A stretch of 64,000 nt of DNA from the NCBI GenBank assembly GCA_041395205.1, contig JAWLAZ010000005.1, forward strand, positions 101,528 through 165,527, read 5' to 3'. The translations under genes and the position numbers were made by a program. The notes under the pieces are model-generated. The model saw nothing but the letters and a program-made list of their open reading frames with translations. It did not search any database and was not told the DNA's origin. How positions within the stretch are numbered: the first letter of the stretch is position 1; each line of letters opens with the position of its first letter. This document shows, in pieces, positions 43,562 to 53,384 of the stretch. This DNA is from JAHEFU01 sp041395205. GTDB taxonomy: Bacteria; 4484-113; JAFGCY01.

Positions 43562-45348
43562 GCAGATTTATCGGTTCACTTGGTCTGGCAACACTCCTGC
43601 TGCTGAGCGCCTGCGGCGGAGGTGGTGGCGGTGGGACCACGCCAGGACCCGGCCCAAGTGTTCGCTACACACTGAGCGGCCGCGTGCTGGATGGTGCCGG
43701 TTCTCCGATTTCAGGGGCGCGTGTGCTCCTCAGTCTGAATGACACCAGCACTGATGCACAGGGGCGATTCAGTTATGGCAATCTCCCGGCGGGGAGCTAC
43801 GTCGTCAGTGTGGCGGATGCCAACGGAAACTACGACAGCCAGCGCCTGCAGCTGGGAGCCACAAGTGGTGAATTCAGCTTTGAGCTGCCGGCCAGTGGCG
43901 GGTTCAGGGTGCAAGGCACCAGCCCGGCCCTGAATGACAACGGCTTCCCGCTGGATGGGGCGATTGAACTGGAGTTCAGTCAGGCACCTGATGCGGCGAG
44001 CGTCTCCGCCGATGACTTTGAAATCACGCCTTCCGTCGGTGAACTGCAGCTACAGCTGAACGGGTCAACGCTGCGGATCCTGCCGGAGCGCCAGCTCCCG
44101 CCGGGACAGACGATGCTGATTGAGTACAGCGGTCAGATCAGCAGTGGTGGACAGGACATGAGCCAGCCCCTGCGCCTGCGCTTTGCCACGGACTCATCTG
44201 ACCAGTATCCGCCGCGCCTGGTTGATTCACGGCCAGCCGCAGGGGCTACAGGCTATGCTCCGAACCTGGCGGTCAGCCTGGAATACAACGAGGAACTGGA
44301 CACGGATACTTCCAGTTTGACAATCGACGTGCAGCCGGCCACCCCGGTAACCCTGCGTGTCAGTGGCAGCAGCGTGCTTGTTTCCCCCACAGGGGGCTGG
44401 CAGGTCAACACTGACTATACGCTGGAGCTTGCCGGAGTCAGGGATGCCAGCGGCAATCAGGCAAACCTGCCCAGCATGCTGCAGTTCCGCACCGGCAGCC
44501 AGCCCGCCAGTTCCAGGGACCGCGAAGCCGACTGGAATCTGACAACGGACAGCATCGTCTTCTCCAGCAACATCAACGGTGGCTACGACATTTTCAGCAT
44601 CCGTCCGGATGGCAGCGAACTGACGCAGCTCACTGCACTATCCGGCGATGAACGGCATCCCACGCTGAGTTCCGACGGCAGCCTGCTGGCATTCCAGAAG
44701 CGGGATGCTGACGGCAACCAGCAGATCTGGCTGCTGGCGATGGATGATCTCGGAGCCGAGCCGGTGCAGCTTACAAGCAGCGGCTACAGCAGCATTGAGC
44801 CATACTTCTCACGCACGCTCAGCAATGACATCGTGTTCACGAGCACACGGCAGTCCGTCACGGGGCTGTGGCGCGTCAGTCCTGACAACCTGCTGGAGAC
44901 CGAACTCGACGAACTGTTCGGCAGCGGCCAGTCGCAGCCGCGCTACCATCCGCTTATCGACGGGCAGCTGCTGTTCCAGAGCGGACGCAGCGGGAATGGC
45001 GACATCTGGCGCAAGACCATCAGCGTGATCAGCGGTGAGACGATCAACATCAACCTGACCCAGCAGCTCAGTTCTGACGAGCACAGTCCGGCCTGGAGCC
45101 CCGATGCCTCGTTCATCGTGTTCATCAGCGACTTCGACGGGCATGAGAACCTCTGGAGCGCAGATGCTGCGGGCGATCTGCAGACGCAGCTGACCTATCT
45201 TGAGACTGACCTCAGTGATCCTGTCGTGGATCCGGTCAGTGCCAACAACCGCTGCCTTGTTACAATGGAGCAGGGCAGTGCCGGCAGTGACCTGGTGCTG
45301 GTGGATCTCACGAGCGGTGAGATCCTCGCGAACCTGACTGGAGTGTGA
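43558..45348 (+). CDS. Lipoprotein with CarboxypepD-like, Big_5 and TolB-type propeller domains
   Basis: 596 residues, GTG start overlapping the previous TGA. The lipobox is ATLLLLSAC followed by a glycine run, as in the PKD lipoprotein. A carboxypeptidase regulatory-like domain comes first (SGRVLDGAGSPISGARVLL). Two Ig-like Big_5 domains follow (DNGFPLDGAIELEFSQ; GATGYAPNLAVSLEYNEEL). The C-terminus has TolB/PD40 blades (GGYDIFSIRPDGSELTQLT, HENLWSADAAGDLQTQLT). A periplasmic or surface protein; the propeller suggests protein binding. Confidence 0.8.
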   Translation: MSRFIGSLGLATLLLLSACGGGGGGGTTPGPGPSVRYTLSGRVLDGAGSPISGARVLLSLNDTSTDAQGRFSYGNLPAGSYVVSVADANGNYDSQRLQLGATSGEFSFELPASGGFRVQGTSPALNDNGFPLDGAIELEFSQAPDAASVSADDFEITPSVGELQLQLNGSTLRILPERQLPPGQTMLIEYSGQISSGGQDMSQPLRLRFATDSSDQYPPRLVDSRPAAGATGYAPNLAVSLEYNEELDTDTSSLTIDVQPATPVTLRVSGSSVLVSPTGGWQVNTDYTLELAGVRDASGNQANLPSMLQFRTGSQPASSRDREADWNLTTDSIVFSSNINGGYDIFSIRPDGSELTQLTALSGDERHPTLSSDGSLLAFQKRDADGNQQIWLLAMDDLGAEPVQLTSSGYSSIEPYFSRTLSNDIVFTSTRQSVTGLWRVSPDNLLETELDELFGSGQSQPRYHPLIDGQLLFQSGRSGNGDIWRKTISVISGETININLTQQLSSDEHSPAWSPDASFIVFISDFDGHENLWSADAAGDLQTQLTYLETDLSDPVVDPVSANNRCLVTMEQGSAGSDLVLVDLTSGEILANLTGV

Positions 45349-45355
45349 GAAGCAA

Positions 45356-46600
45356 TTGACTGAAGTACGCAAGACGAAGCTGGGCGGACTGAAGGCCCTG
45401 CTCGTCGTGGTCCATGAACGACCCGCCCGCCGGCCCGCGGAGCCCGGCCAGATTGACAGCTCCGGACTCGTGGATGAACTGGCGCGCCGCTATGACCGGG
45501 AACAGATCCAGCTGAGCGAGACCGGGGACTTCACGGAACTCGCGATGGCCGCCGGGCTGGAGATCACCGACACCATGGAGATCAACCTGCGCGAGCGCCA
45601 GAGCCGCTATTACGTGGGCAGCGGCCAGATGGAAATAGTCGTTGAGCGGGCGAAGTCCTGCGAAGTTGACCTGATTGCCATTTCCGCGCCGATCACAGCC
45701 GTGCATCAGCGCAACTGGGAAGTTGACAGCAAGCTGGTGGTGCTCAACCGCTATGACCTGATCTTCGCGATCTTCGAGGACAACGCCGTCACGGCTGACG
45801 GCAAGCTGCAGGTCGAGCTGGCCCAGCTGCAGTACGAGCTGCCGCGTGTGATGCGCAGCTACGAGAAACTCGACAGCATCGGCGGTGGCAGCGCCGGCGG
45901 CACCTCGACGATCGGCCCCGGTGAACAGCTCACCCGTCGCGTGAAGAGCCAGCACCGCAAGCGCATCACCCTGATCGAGGGCAAGCTCGACAAGCTGCGT
46001 GGCCAGCGTGAACTGCGCCGCCAGCAGCGGGTGCGCTCCGGCGTGTTCACCGCGAGCATCGTGGGCTACACCAATGTCGGCAAGAGTACGCTGCTCAACC
46101 GGCTGACGCGCGGCGGCGTGCTCAGTGAGGACCGCTACTTCGCCACGCTCGACCCGACGGCGCGGGCCATGCACCTGCCGGATGGCAGCCGGCTGCTGCT
46201 GACGGACACGGTGGGCTTCATCGCGGACCTGCCCTCTGAACTTGTCAACGCCTTCCGGGCCACGCTTGATGAAATGGCCGGCAGCCATCTGCTGCTGCAT
46301 CTGGCGGATGCCTCGCACCTGCGCGTGCATGACCAGATCGAGGCCGTGCAGCAGATCGTGGGACAGATCGGTCTGGACAGCATGCCCGAGCTTTTGGTCT
46401 TCAACAAGATTGACAGGGCTGACAGCGAGGAGCTGGAACTGCTGCGCAGCACCTACCCGGATGCATTGTTCATCAGTGCGGCGACCGGGGAGGGGATTGC
46501 CGGCCTGCTGCAGCGCCTGGTGGAGCTGCGCGACAGCCGTCCGGAACCAGCGAGGCCACTGACGGAGAAGGAGCAGCTGGCGCGGATCCTGGGGGAGTAG
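45356..46600 (+). CDS. hflX: Ribosome-associated GTPase HflX
   Basis: 414 residues from TTG 45356. The HflX N-terminal domain is followed by the Gly-rich segment GGGSAGGTSTIGPGE and a coiled linker. The G domain has G1 VGYTNVGKSTLLNRL, G3 DTVGFIADLP and G4 NKID. HflX binds the ribosome E-site region and splits stalled ribosomes under stress. All GTPase motifs are intact. It lies 7 bp after the preceding lipoprotein gene and is probably transcribed with it. Confidence 0.95.
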   Translation: MTEVRKTKLGGLKALLVVVHERPARRPAEPGQIDSSGLVDELARRYDREQIQLSETGDFTELAMAAGLEITDTMEINLRERQSRYYVGSGQMEIVVERAKSCEVDLIAISAPITAVHQRNWEVDSKLVVLNRYDLIFAIFEDNAVTADGKLQVELAQLQYELPRVMRSYEKLDSIGGGSAGGTSTIGPGEQLTRRVKSQHRKRITLIEGKLDKLRGQRELRRQQRVRSGVFTASIVGYTNVGKSTLLNRLTRGGVLSEDRYFATLDPTARAMHLPDGSRLLLTDTVGFIADLPSELVNAFRATLDEMAGSHLLLHLADASHLRVHDQIEAVQQIVGQIGLDSMPELLVFNKIDRADSEELELLRSTYPDALFISAATGEGIAGLLQRLVELRDSRPEPARPLTEKEQLARILGE

Positions 46601-46683
46601 GTGACCCGGCGATAGGGTCAACGCGGCCAGGGCTTTCCTTTAACCGACCGAACTGCACTGCTAATCATTAATTGCCACTCGGA

Positions 46684-46689
46684 TACAAT
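46684..46689 (+). promoter_or_regulatory. -10 element TACAAT of a leaderless gene
   Basis: TACAAT ends exactly 6 nt before ATG 46696, with no ribosome binding site. This spacing supports ATG 46696 rather than the earlier TTG 46672. Confidence 0.5.
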
Positions 46690-46695
46690 AAGCCC

Positions 46696-49428
46696 ATGTA
46701 CGTTGTATTCAGGAATGTCGTGTTTCCCTTGCTTGCCGCGCTGCTGTGCACCATTGTCAACCATCAGTCCAGCCTGGCGCAGGCTGAGGAGATCTCGCCT
46801 GAGTCGTTCCAGCTTCGTGATGAGCTGTTTGATCTCTACTGGAATGAAGAATACGAGACGAGCCTCGAACTGCTTGACCGGCTCCAGCAGGAATTCCCTG
46901 ATGACAAGGAGCTGCAATACTTCCGGGCCATGGCATTGTATGGACTGGGTCGCTGGGAAGAAGCGATAGATGCTTTTCACCGGAGGCAACAGACTGCCAA
47001 TGACGACATTGGGGTCTGCTACCTGCTGCTGGAACTGGGAGACCTGGAAAGTCTTCGGACACCATTTGTCTCTTCCTACAGGGATACTTCATATGACCTC
47101 TCGTTAATCAAGGAGATAGACGCTGATGAGAGTCTGCCGCAGCTGTCAGCCTTGATGGACTCCGCCCGCCAGGCAGTTCCGGACAGCCTGGTGCCCTGGT
47201 TACTGGAGACGATGTATTTCCCGGAAAAGGAAGCGGATGCGGACTGGCGCACCGGCCGCCTGGCGGTGCTCAGAATCGGTGCGGAACCTGCCAACTTCGC
47301 CCAGATGGCTGTTGAGGCCTTGCGAACCGGCAACCCGGAATCCGCTCGGGAAATCTGCCATGCAGGTCTGGACATGTTCCCGGATGATCCGTTGATCCTG
47401 GAGCAGCTGGTGCAGGTGCACTGGAGTACCGGGGAAGACCTGCAGGCCCATGACCTGCTCCTGGATCTGGTTGGGATAATGCCGGAAGATACATCTGTCC
47501 ATTTAATGCTGGGATTCAGCCACGAGGACCGGGGAGAGCTGCAGAAAGCGCTTGTTCAGTTCCGTCTTGCGAATGAACTCAGTGAAGGTGGCTGGCCTGT
47601 GAACGTTGCCCGCATGCAAAATGAACTTGGCATGCATGACCAGGTCCTGGCGGAGTACCAGCCGCCTCCGGATGACTTCAGCTGGGAGAACATGCTCTGG
47701 GATGAGTACAAACCGGAGTACTGGTACGAAGTTGGTCGGGCATTTGAGGCGGTGGGTGATCTGGAGGCAGCGGCAGAGCGCTATGAGTATGCTGAGGATG
47801 ACGCATACTACTACCCTGTGGCTCTCGCCCTGGCTGGAGTATTGCAGAAGCTTGGCCGCCACGAGGATGCGCTTGCCAAACTTGAGGATTCCTATGAGTA
47901 TCTCCACCAGATGGATGCGCGGGGCTGCATGGTGGCGGCTGAGGCTTATCTGGCACTCGACTTCCAGGAGGATGCGGTCCGCGAAGCCTATTTTGCCACT
48001 CAGTCCGATCCTGACAACGCACAGTATGTGGCACGATATGCTGAGTTGCTTGCCCTGGTTGAGCCCGCTGACCTTCCGGAACTTGAGCAGATGTGGCGCT
48101 GGGACTGGGAATTCACAACGGAGGTCAGGTATCCGTTTGACATGGCAATGGGCTACATTTCGGCAAGTGATGTCAGGCGGGATATTCAGGCCGCCCGAAG
48201 CAGGTACCCCGGGAATCCGCTGCTGGCCTTCGGATGGGCCGCCATCCTTGATGACACTGGCAACAACGGTTCTGCCCGCCGTGCCCTGGAATCAGCCCTG
48301 GATACGCTTGATGGAGGGTACGAACAGATTGCGGACATGATCGGCATGCTCAAGCTGCTGCTGGATGTCGGGGAACAGCCCGCGCAGGATCTTGTCAGCC
48401 AGCTTGAGTACTTCCTGCAGAAGTATCCAGATGAGCAGATGCCGATCACCAGTGCCTACCTGCTGTATGGTGCTCTGGACGAATACGCACTGGGCGAGGA
48501 GTACGCGAGAAAGGCGCTGGAAATCGATCCGCAGGACGTGGATGCGATGAATTCCCTTGCTGCATACCTTTACAGGCAGGATCGGGCGGATGAAGGCGTG
48601 GCAATTGCACAGCAGGCCATGGCACTTGATCCTGGCAACGCTGAAACTCATATGATGTACCTCTACAATGCAATTGCAGCGGGCCAGCTTGCGCGGATGC
48701 TGGAGGATTTCTCAGGACTGGAGGACTGGCAGCACAGCGTTGCCAGTGAACTCTGCAAACATTATCATGGATTGCTGGTTTCGGAAGGTGAGGATGCTGC
48801 GCATGCATACCTCAAGCAGCAGATGGCTGATGCCAGGGACAAGCTTGACCATGAACTGCTCGTGCCTGTCACCTTGCTGGTCCAGAAGGACAGTGGGGTT
48901 GTCTTTCTGGGCAAGGACAACCGGCCGGAGGATCTCGACTACCTGCTGGGGGCGGAGGAAGCACTCGCATTTGTGGAGACCTTCCAGCTGATGGCAAGGA
49001 ATGGTGGGAAGTCAGAGGAGGACTTCCTCGCCTGGCAGGAGCTGCATTCGCGCTATCCTGACAACCCGCTGGTGCTGCTCACATTCACCGGCGTGAGCCG
49101 CAACACCGACCACGATGAGATTGCCAACGAAATTCTCGCTCAATGCATGGCGAAGTATCCCGGGATTCAGGAAGAGATCGGTACGGCCGTCCACGGGGAA
49201 AGCGACAGGCAGGCCATTGCGGATGCAATGTTTGATGTGTTCCAGCGTTACCTGGAGGCCACACTCAGTGCTTACCCTGATCAGCCGGAGAGCTTCCTTG
49301 CACTGGGGCGCTTCTGCCTGCTTTCCGGACGTGGTGAACGCACGCAGAAGCTGGTGAACCGCATGGAACGGGATTCAGTTCACACGGAGGCAATGCGCGA
49401 ACTCAGGCGGTTGCTGGCGGAATTCTGA
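46696..49428 (+). CDS. Secreted/periplasmic TPR-repeat protein, 910 aa
   Basis: Start ATG 46696 gives a signal peptide (VVFPLLAALLCTIVNHQSSLA). The rest is all-helical with many tetratricopeptide-type units, for example YFRAMALYGLGRWEEAIDAF, IPEDTSVHLMLGFSHEDRGEL-like pairs in mid-protein, and AYLLYGALDEYALGEEYARK followed by DVDAMNSLAAYLYRQDRADE, the clearest tandem pair. TPR superhelices are protein-interaction scaffolds. The partner is unknown. It is monocistronic, following hflX by 95 bp with its own promoter. Confidence 0.75.
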   Translation: MYVVFRNVVFPLLAALLCTIVNHQSSLAQAEEISPESFQLRDELFDLYWNEEYETSLELLDRLQQEFPDDKELQYFRAMALYGLGRWEEAIDAFHRRQQTANDDIGVCYLLLELGDLESLRTPFVSSYRDTSYDLSLIKEIDADESLPQLSALMDSARQAVPDSLVPWLLETMYFPEKEADADWRTGRLAVLRIGAEPANFAQMAVEALRTGNPESAREICHAGLDMFPDDPLILEQLVQVHWSTGEDLQAHDLLLDLVGIMPEDTSVHLMLGFSHEDRGELQKALVQFRLANELSEGGWPVNVARMQNELGMHDQVLAEYQPPPDDFSWENMLWDEYKPEYWYEVGRAFEAVGDLEAAAERYEYAEDDAYYYPVALALAGVLQKLGRHEDALAKLEDSYEYLHQMDARGCMVAAEAYLALDFQEDAVREAYFATQSDPDNAQYVARYAELLALVEPADLPELEQMWRWDWEFTTEVRYPFDMAMGYISASDVRRDIQAARSRYPGNPLLAFGWAAILDDTGNNGSARRALESALDTLDGGYEQIADMIGMLKLLLDVGEQPAQDLVSQLEYFLQKYPDEQMPITSAYLLYGALDEYALGEEYARKALEIDPQDVDAMNSLAAYLYRQDRADEGVAIAQQAMALDPGNAETHMMYLYNAIAAGQLARMLEDFSGLEDWQHSVASELCKHYHGLLVSEGEDAAHAYLKQQMADARDKLDHELLVPVTLLVQKDSGVVFLGKDNRPEDLDYLLGAEEALAFVETFQLMARNGGKSEEDFLAWQELHSRYPDNPLVLLTFTGVSRNTDHDEIANEILAQCMAKYPGIQEEIGTAVHGESDRQAIADAMFDVFQRYLEATLSAYPDQPESFLALGRFCLLSGRGERTQKLVNRMERDSVHTEAMRELRRLLAEF

Positions 49429-49600
49429 TCAGGCACAGACTCGAATTCCGGACTGGACCAGCATCTTGCCGCTCAAACTCCTGCCGGATCTGATTGCGCC
49501 AAGCTGGATCAATTCCAAAGTTGATCTTCGCGTAGTCACAATGCCACGTATTGGCTATGACTGCCTCACAAACCGGCAGCTTCGGCTGGGCTCGTAAGGC

Positions 49601-50038
49601 CTAGCTCGCGCTGCTGACCAGCCTGGCTTCAAGCTTCATCGGCACGCTGGCCAGGGCGCGGCTGATCGGGCAGCCACCCTTGGTGCCTTCCGCGAACTCG
49701 GCGAATTTCTCGGCATCGATACCCTCGATGTCGGCTTCGCAGTGCAGCTCGATCAGGTCCAGCGTGGGCTTGCCGTCCACGAAGTTCAGGTGCACATTGG
49801 CACGCGTCTTGACGGAGTTAACCGTGTAGCCGGCACCGCTCAGGTCAGCGCTCAGGGCCATGCTGTAACAGCCGGCGTGCGCTGCGGCGATCAGCTCCTC
49901 GGGATTGGTGGTCTCCCCACTCTCGAATCTGGAGACGAAGTTGTAGGGTCCGGAGAATGCTCCGCTTTCCACGGACACATGGCCCTTGCCACCCTTGAGA
50001 TCACCATTCCATTCCGCTGTTGCATGTCTGACCGGCAT
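49601..50038 (-). CDS. OsmC/Ohr-family hydroperoxide reductase
   Basis: 145 residues from ATG 50038 (GGAGGAAG upstream). The two redox cysteines of the family lie in AAHAGCYSMALS and TKGGCPISRAL, and the N-terminal signature GDLKGGKGHVSVES fits OsmC more than Ohr. It reduces organic hydroperoxides in the cytoplasm. Both peroxidatic and resolving Cys are ordinary Cys codons, not UGA. The 170-bp gap downstream (49430-49600) holds nothing I recognise. Confidence 0.88.
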   Translation of the reverse strand: MPVRHATAEWNGDLKGGKGHVSVESGAFSGPYNFVSRFESGETTNPEELIAAAHAGCYSMALSADLSGAGYTVNSVKTRANVHLNFVDGKPTLDLIELHCEADIEGIDAEKFAEFAEGTKGGCPISRALASVPMKLEARLVSSAS

Positions 50039-50110
50039 CACTTCCTCCGCAATAATCTGGATCTGCAGTACTACCCGCCTTGCGGCCTGCTTGTTGCAGT
50101 TCCCGGGAAA

Positions 50111-50950
50111 TCAATCCAGAGGATGCGGGCGGCCGAGCAGGGCTATGACATTGGAGAACGCAGACAGCTCAAACTGCTGGTCGGCGGCGCCGCGCAGTGG
50201 AGAAGCACTGACGGCTGCCAGCCGGAAGACACAGGCCCGGCGCAGCAGGGAATCTGAAACGCCAAGAGCGTAGGCACGATCCAGCATGGATCTGTCAGCG
50301 CCATACCAGGCAATGGCATCAGCAACGCAGATCGCCATCGCATAGGCAGCTGGCCGCCAGTATGGCGAGAAGTCGATCACACCTGGATCCAGTCCTTCTT
50401 CAAACAGCAGGTTGCCAGCCATGTCGCCATGAATCAGCTGTTTCGGCAGGCGTCTGTCCGCTGGATCACAGAGTTCCAGATGCTGCTCGATCACATCCCG
50501 CAAATTCCAGCGCTCGCCACAGCGCTCCTCCTGCCAGGCGATGCGATCCGCCTGAGCCCAGTGATGGCGCGGTGTGGCGAGGAAGGCCGGGGGATCGAGG
50601 CCTTCGAGTGCCATGTGGAAAGCCCGGCAGACATCCAGCATGGACTGCCAGTCTCCCTGGCAGTCATGGCGTCCCGGCAGGAAACGCCAGGCTGTCCAGC
50701 CCTGGAAGATGAAAGTACCATCAGCGCTCGCCAGCGGTCGCGGAATGCGGAAGCCGTTCTCGTTGAGTCCGGCATAGAGTTCCGCCGTGTATTCCGCCTC
50801 AGCTGAATCTTCCACAGGTCGCAGGATGGCGCTGGTCGCACTCCAGCTGCGCCCCTGGCCGTCAGCCAGCAGGCGTGGAGTGACGCCCTGCAGCCCGAAG
50901 GCTGCAAGGACTTCCGCGGAAGGTGCCGTCTGTTCTGTTTTCATGCTCAT
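50111..50950 (-). CDS. APH-like phosphotransferase family protein
   Basis: 279 residues. The kinase-fold catalytic loop is QLIHGDMAGNLLFEEG with the Asp and Asn of aminoglycoside phosphotransferase-like enzymes. The metal-binding Asp is in PGVIDFSPYWRP, replacing the usual DW/DF-E. The ATP-binding N-lobe is poorly conserved. The layout resembles the TIGR02569-type conserved proteins; the substrate is unknown and resistance should not be assumed. SD-like AGAAGAG precedes the ATG. Confidence 0.7.
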   Translation of the reverse strand: MSMKTEQTAPSAEVLAAFGLQGVTPRLLADGQGRSWSATSAILRPVEDSAEAEYTAELYAGLNENGFRIPRPLASADGTFIFQGWTAWRFLPGRHDCQGDWQSMLDVCRAFHMALEGLDPPAFLATPRHHWAQADRIAWQEERCGERWNLRDVIEQHLELCDPADRRLPKQLIHGDMAGNLLFEEGLDPGVIDFSPYWRPAAYAMAICVADAIAWYGADRSMLDRAYALGVSDSLLRRACVFRLAAVSASPLRGAADQQFELSAFSNVIALLGRPHPLD

Positions 50951-51180
50951 AGCTCTTCTCTGATCTTGCCGCAGCTGGGGCAGGAATGGATCAAGAGCCG
51001 GTTAGATTATCCCAGGGATGCAGTTTTCAGCCGGATCTGCATGAAAATCCTTCAGGCTCCAACTGTGGACGCCCGCTGTCTGCGCAGGTTACAGAAGCGC
51101 CAGCCTGCAGATCCCGCCGATTTAAGGTCGAAATGCAGTCTCGACAGGTACCAATAACATTATCTGCGGGAGGAAGGAAC

Positions 51181-52164
51181 ATGGAAGCAAACAGTGGAGC
51201 AGCAGCCCGTGCGCGCCGGATCCGGCTCGGACACAGTAATGCGGAAATCAGCCGGGTCGGCCTGGGCTGCATGGGGATGTCGGAATTCTACGGGCCGAGT
51301 GACGAAGCTGAGTCAATCAAGGTGCTGCAGGGAGCACTGGACCTTGGCGTGAATTTCTTCGACACGGCGGACATGTACGGCAGCGGCCACAATGAGGAAC
51401 TGCTCGGCCGGGCCTTTGCCGGCCGTTGGAACGAACTAGTGCTGGCAACCAAGTTCGCCGTGGAGCGGGGTCCTGATGGCGCCTTCACCGGCATCAACAA
51501 CAGGCCTGAGTACATCCACAGCGCCTGTGAGGCCAGCCTGAAGCGCCTGGGACGCGACAACCTGGACCTGTACTACATGCACCGCCGTGATCCCGCAGTA
51601 CCGCTCAGCGAAAGCATCGGGGCCATGAAGGAACTGGTGGAGCAGGGCAAGGTGCGCTGGATCGGCATTTCCGAGGTCAGCCCGCAGGAACTGCGCGAGG
51701 CATTTGCGATCCATCCGATCAGTGCCGTGCAGAACGAATTCTCCATGTGGAGCCGGGAGCCGCTGGACGGCATGCTGGAAACCGCCGGCGAGCTGGGCAC
51801 TACCTTCGTGGCCTACAGTCCGCTGGGCCGGGGCTTCCTGACGGGGGCCATCAAGGACAAGGACGCACTGGACCCCAGTGACTTCCGCCTGCACAACCCG
51901 CGCTTCAGCGACGAGGCACTTGAGCGGAATCGCAGTTTCCTTGAGGTGATTGCACAGGTGGCGCAGGAGCACGGTGTGAGCAGTCCGCAGGTGGCGCTCG
52001 CCTGGGTGCTCAACCAGTCGCCGAATCTGGCGGTGATTCCGGGAACGCGCAAGCTGAGCAGGCTGCAGGAGAACATCGCAGCCGGCGAAATCAGCTTCAG
52101 TGCTGAGCAGCTGCAGGGCATCACCGCCGGACTGCCTGAGCAGACGGCTGGCACACGCTACTGA
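51181..52164 (+). CDS. Aldo-keto reductase
   Basis: 327 residues from ATG 51181 (GGAGGAAGGAAC upstream); a longer open frame from 50986 has no ribosome binding site. The (beta/alpha)8 NADPH-dependent oxidoreductase has its catalytic Asp and Tyr in FDTADMYGSGHNEELLGRA, the Lys in LATKFAVERG and the His in LYYMHRRDP. Further motifs are GKVRWIGISEVSP and the cofactor region VIPGTRKLSRLQEN. It resembles the YakC/IolS branch. The substrate cannot be deduced. Confidence 0.92.
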   Translation: MEANSGAAARARRIRLGHSNAEISRVGLGCMGMSEFYGPSDEAESIKVLQGALDLGVNFFDTADMYGSGHNEELLGRAFAGRWNELVLATKFAVERGPDGAFTGINNRPEYIHSACEASLKRLGRDNLDLYYMHRRDPAVPLSESIGAMKELVEQGKVRWIGISEVSPQELREAFAIHPISAVQNEFSMWSREPLDGMLETAGELGTTFVAYSPLGRGFLTGAIKDKDALDPSDFRLHNPRFSDEALERNRSFLEVIAQVAQEHGVSSPQVALAWVLNQSPNLAVIPGTRKLSRLQENIAAGEISFSAEQLQGITAGLPEQTAGTRY

Positions 52165-52186
52165 TAACGCGGCAGGAAAGTGAATA

Positions 52187-52261
52187 TCGGGCGGGCGAGA
52201 TTCGAACTCGCGACCCCTAGTCCCCCAGACTAGTGCGCTAACCGGACTGCGCTACCGCCCG
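52187..52261 (-). tRNA. tRNA-Pro (anticodon GGG)
   Basis: A full cloverleaf on the minus strand: acceptor CGGGCGG with CCGCCCG and discriminator A, D-arm GCGC...GCGC, anticodon stem CTAGT/ACTAG with 7-nt loop CTGGGGG (anticodon GGG), and T-arm GCGAG-TTCGAAT-CTCGC. CCA is not encoded. Confidence 0.95.
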
Positions 52262-52343
52262 ACGTGAGGGCATATTATAACCGCCGCTGCGGACTGCGCA
52301 ATCGCGGATTTCCGCAGTTTTCGGAATGCACTGGACCAGGATG

Positions 52344-52371
52344 AAAATGGGGGAAGCCACTGGCTTCCCCC
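52344..52371 (-). terminator. Rho-independent terminator of the TlpA1 selenoprotein gene
   Basis: GGGGGAAGCC (52349-52358) and GGCTTCCCCC (52362-52371) form a perfect 10-bp stem with a 3-nt loop, followed on the minus strand by T4. It starts 37 bp beyond the stop at 52408. Confidence 0.85.
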
Positions 52372-52407
52372 GTATGATTCATCCTGTTTCGCAGTGTGTG
52401 GTCAGTC

Positions 52408-53331
52408 TCAGTTGAAACTGACGAAGTCGAAGCTTGAAGTCGTCAGTCCCTCGCCGCCGTTGAGTTCCTCAGTGCCCGGCAGCTTCACGCTGACGACCAC
52501 GAACAGATAACTCATTCCATCCTCAACTGCAAGCGGCACGGTCCGGCTGTAGCTGCCGAACTGGCCGAAGCTGGCGGTGAAATCCGGGGCACGGCCCTCG
52601 TCACGGTAGTTGAATGACTCGTAGTTGGGATTCTCATGTTCCGGGTCATTCTCCTCGTCATAGCTGACCTTGCCACCCATCACGTCCACCAGTACTTCCA
52701 GGTCGGAGTGATCGGGGCTGTAGAGGTCAACCGTCAGCAGCACCGTCCCGTCCTCCTGAACGATGGCATTTCCATCCTCATCGGTCTGCTTGCTGATGCT
52801 GAGACCGATGGGCGGGGGAGCAGTGTCCTGGTTGAGGAAGTAGAGCAGGTTCTCCTCCAGGTGCTCGTCGATGTCGATGCTGGCCTGGATGATGCCGTCG
52901 GGATTGATGAGCATCGTGGTCGGGAAACCCTTGATGTTCCAGTCGGCCTTGTTGGAAAGGTCCGTGGCCTCGCGGTGGTCCCAGACCACTACGTGCGGGA
53001 TGCGCTTCTCGCGGATGACCTTGTCAACATCCTTCTCCCTGTCGGGGTTGTCAAAGGCCACGGTGAAGACCGCGAAGTCATCGCGTTTGCGCAGGGTACG
53101 GGTCTCGTCCAGCAGGAAGGGCAACTGCCCCATGCAGGGACCTCACCAGGTGGCCCAGTTCTCCAGCAGGACCCATTTGCCCTGATAGTCGGACAGCTCA
53201 ACCCAGTCTCCGCTCACACGGTCAACGCCGTAGAGCGGCAGGGCCCGGTTGCCTGAATCCGCCTGGAAGGCGAGGGCAGGGGCTGTCCACAGCAGCAGGA
53301 TCGCTGCCAGCAGCATGATTCTCTTGTGCAT
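52408..53331 (-). CDS. Periplasmic TlpA-like thioredoxin, predicted selenoprotein (UGPC)
   Basis: With TGA 53143-53145 read as selenocysteine, ATG 53331 (GGAGG upstream) opens a 307-residue protein. A signal peptide (MLLAAILLLWTAPALAFQA) is followed by a TlpA/thioredoxin domain whose active site reads NWATW-U-GPCMGQLP: Sec at residue 63, Cys at 66. The cis-Pro loop is IKGFPTTMLINPDG. A C-terminal domain of about 130 residues (DLYSPDHSDLEVLVDVMGG; EENDPEHENPNYESFNYRDE; PGTEELNGGEG) is shared with the proteins at 56733 and 57671. The paralogue at 57671 has Cys at the Sec position. UGA as stop would give a 62-residue fragment ending one residue before the active site. Confidence 0.9.
53118..53131 (-). 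promoter_or_regulatory. Bacterial SECIS-type stem-loop of TlpA1
   Basis: On the minus strand, GGGC-AGUU-GCCC starts 16 nt from the first base of UGA, extended by a G-U pair. Distance and a G in the first two loop bases fit known bacterial SECIS elements. The same loop at the same distance occurs in the paralogue at 57415. Confidence 0.7.
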
Positions 53332-53384
53332 TGGCTACCTCCACTGCCAGCATAGCACCGGAGGGATCAATGCACCAGATGGAT

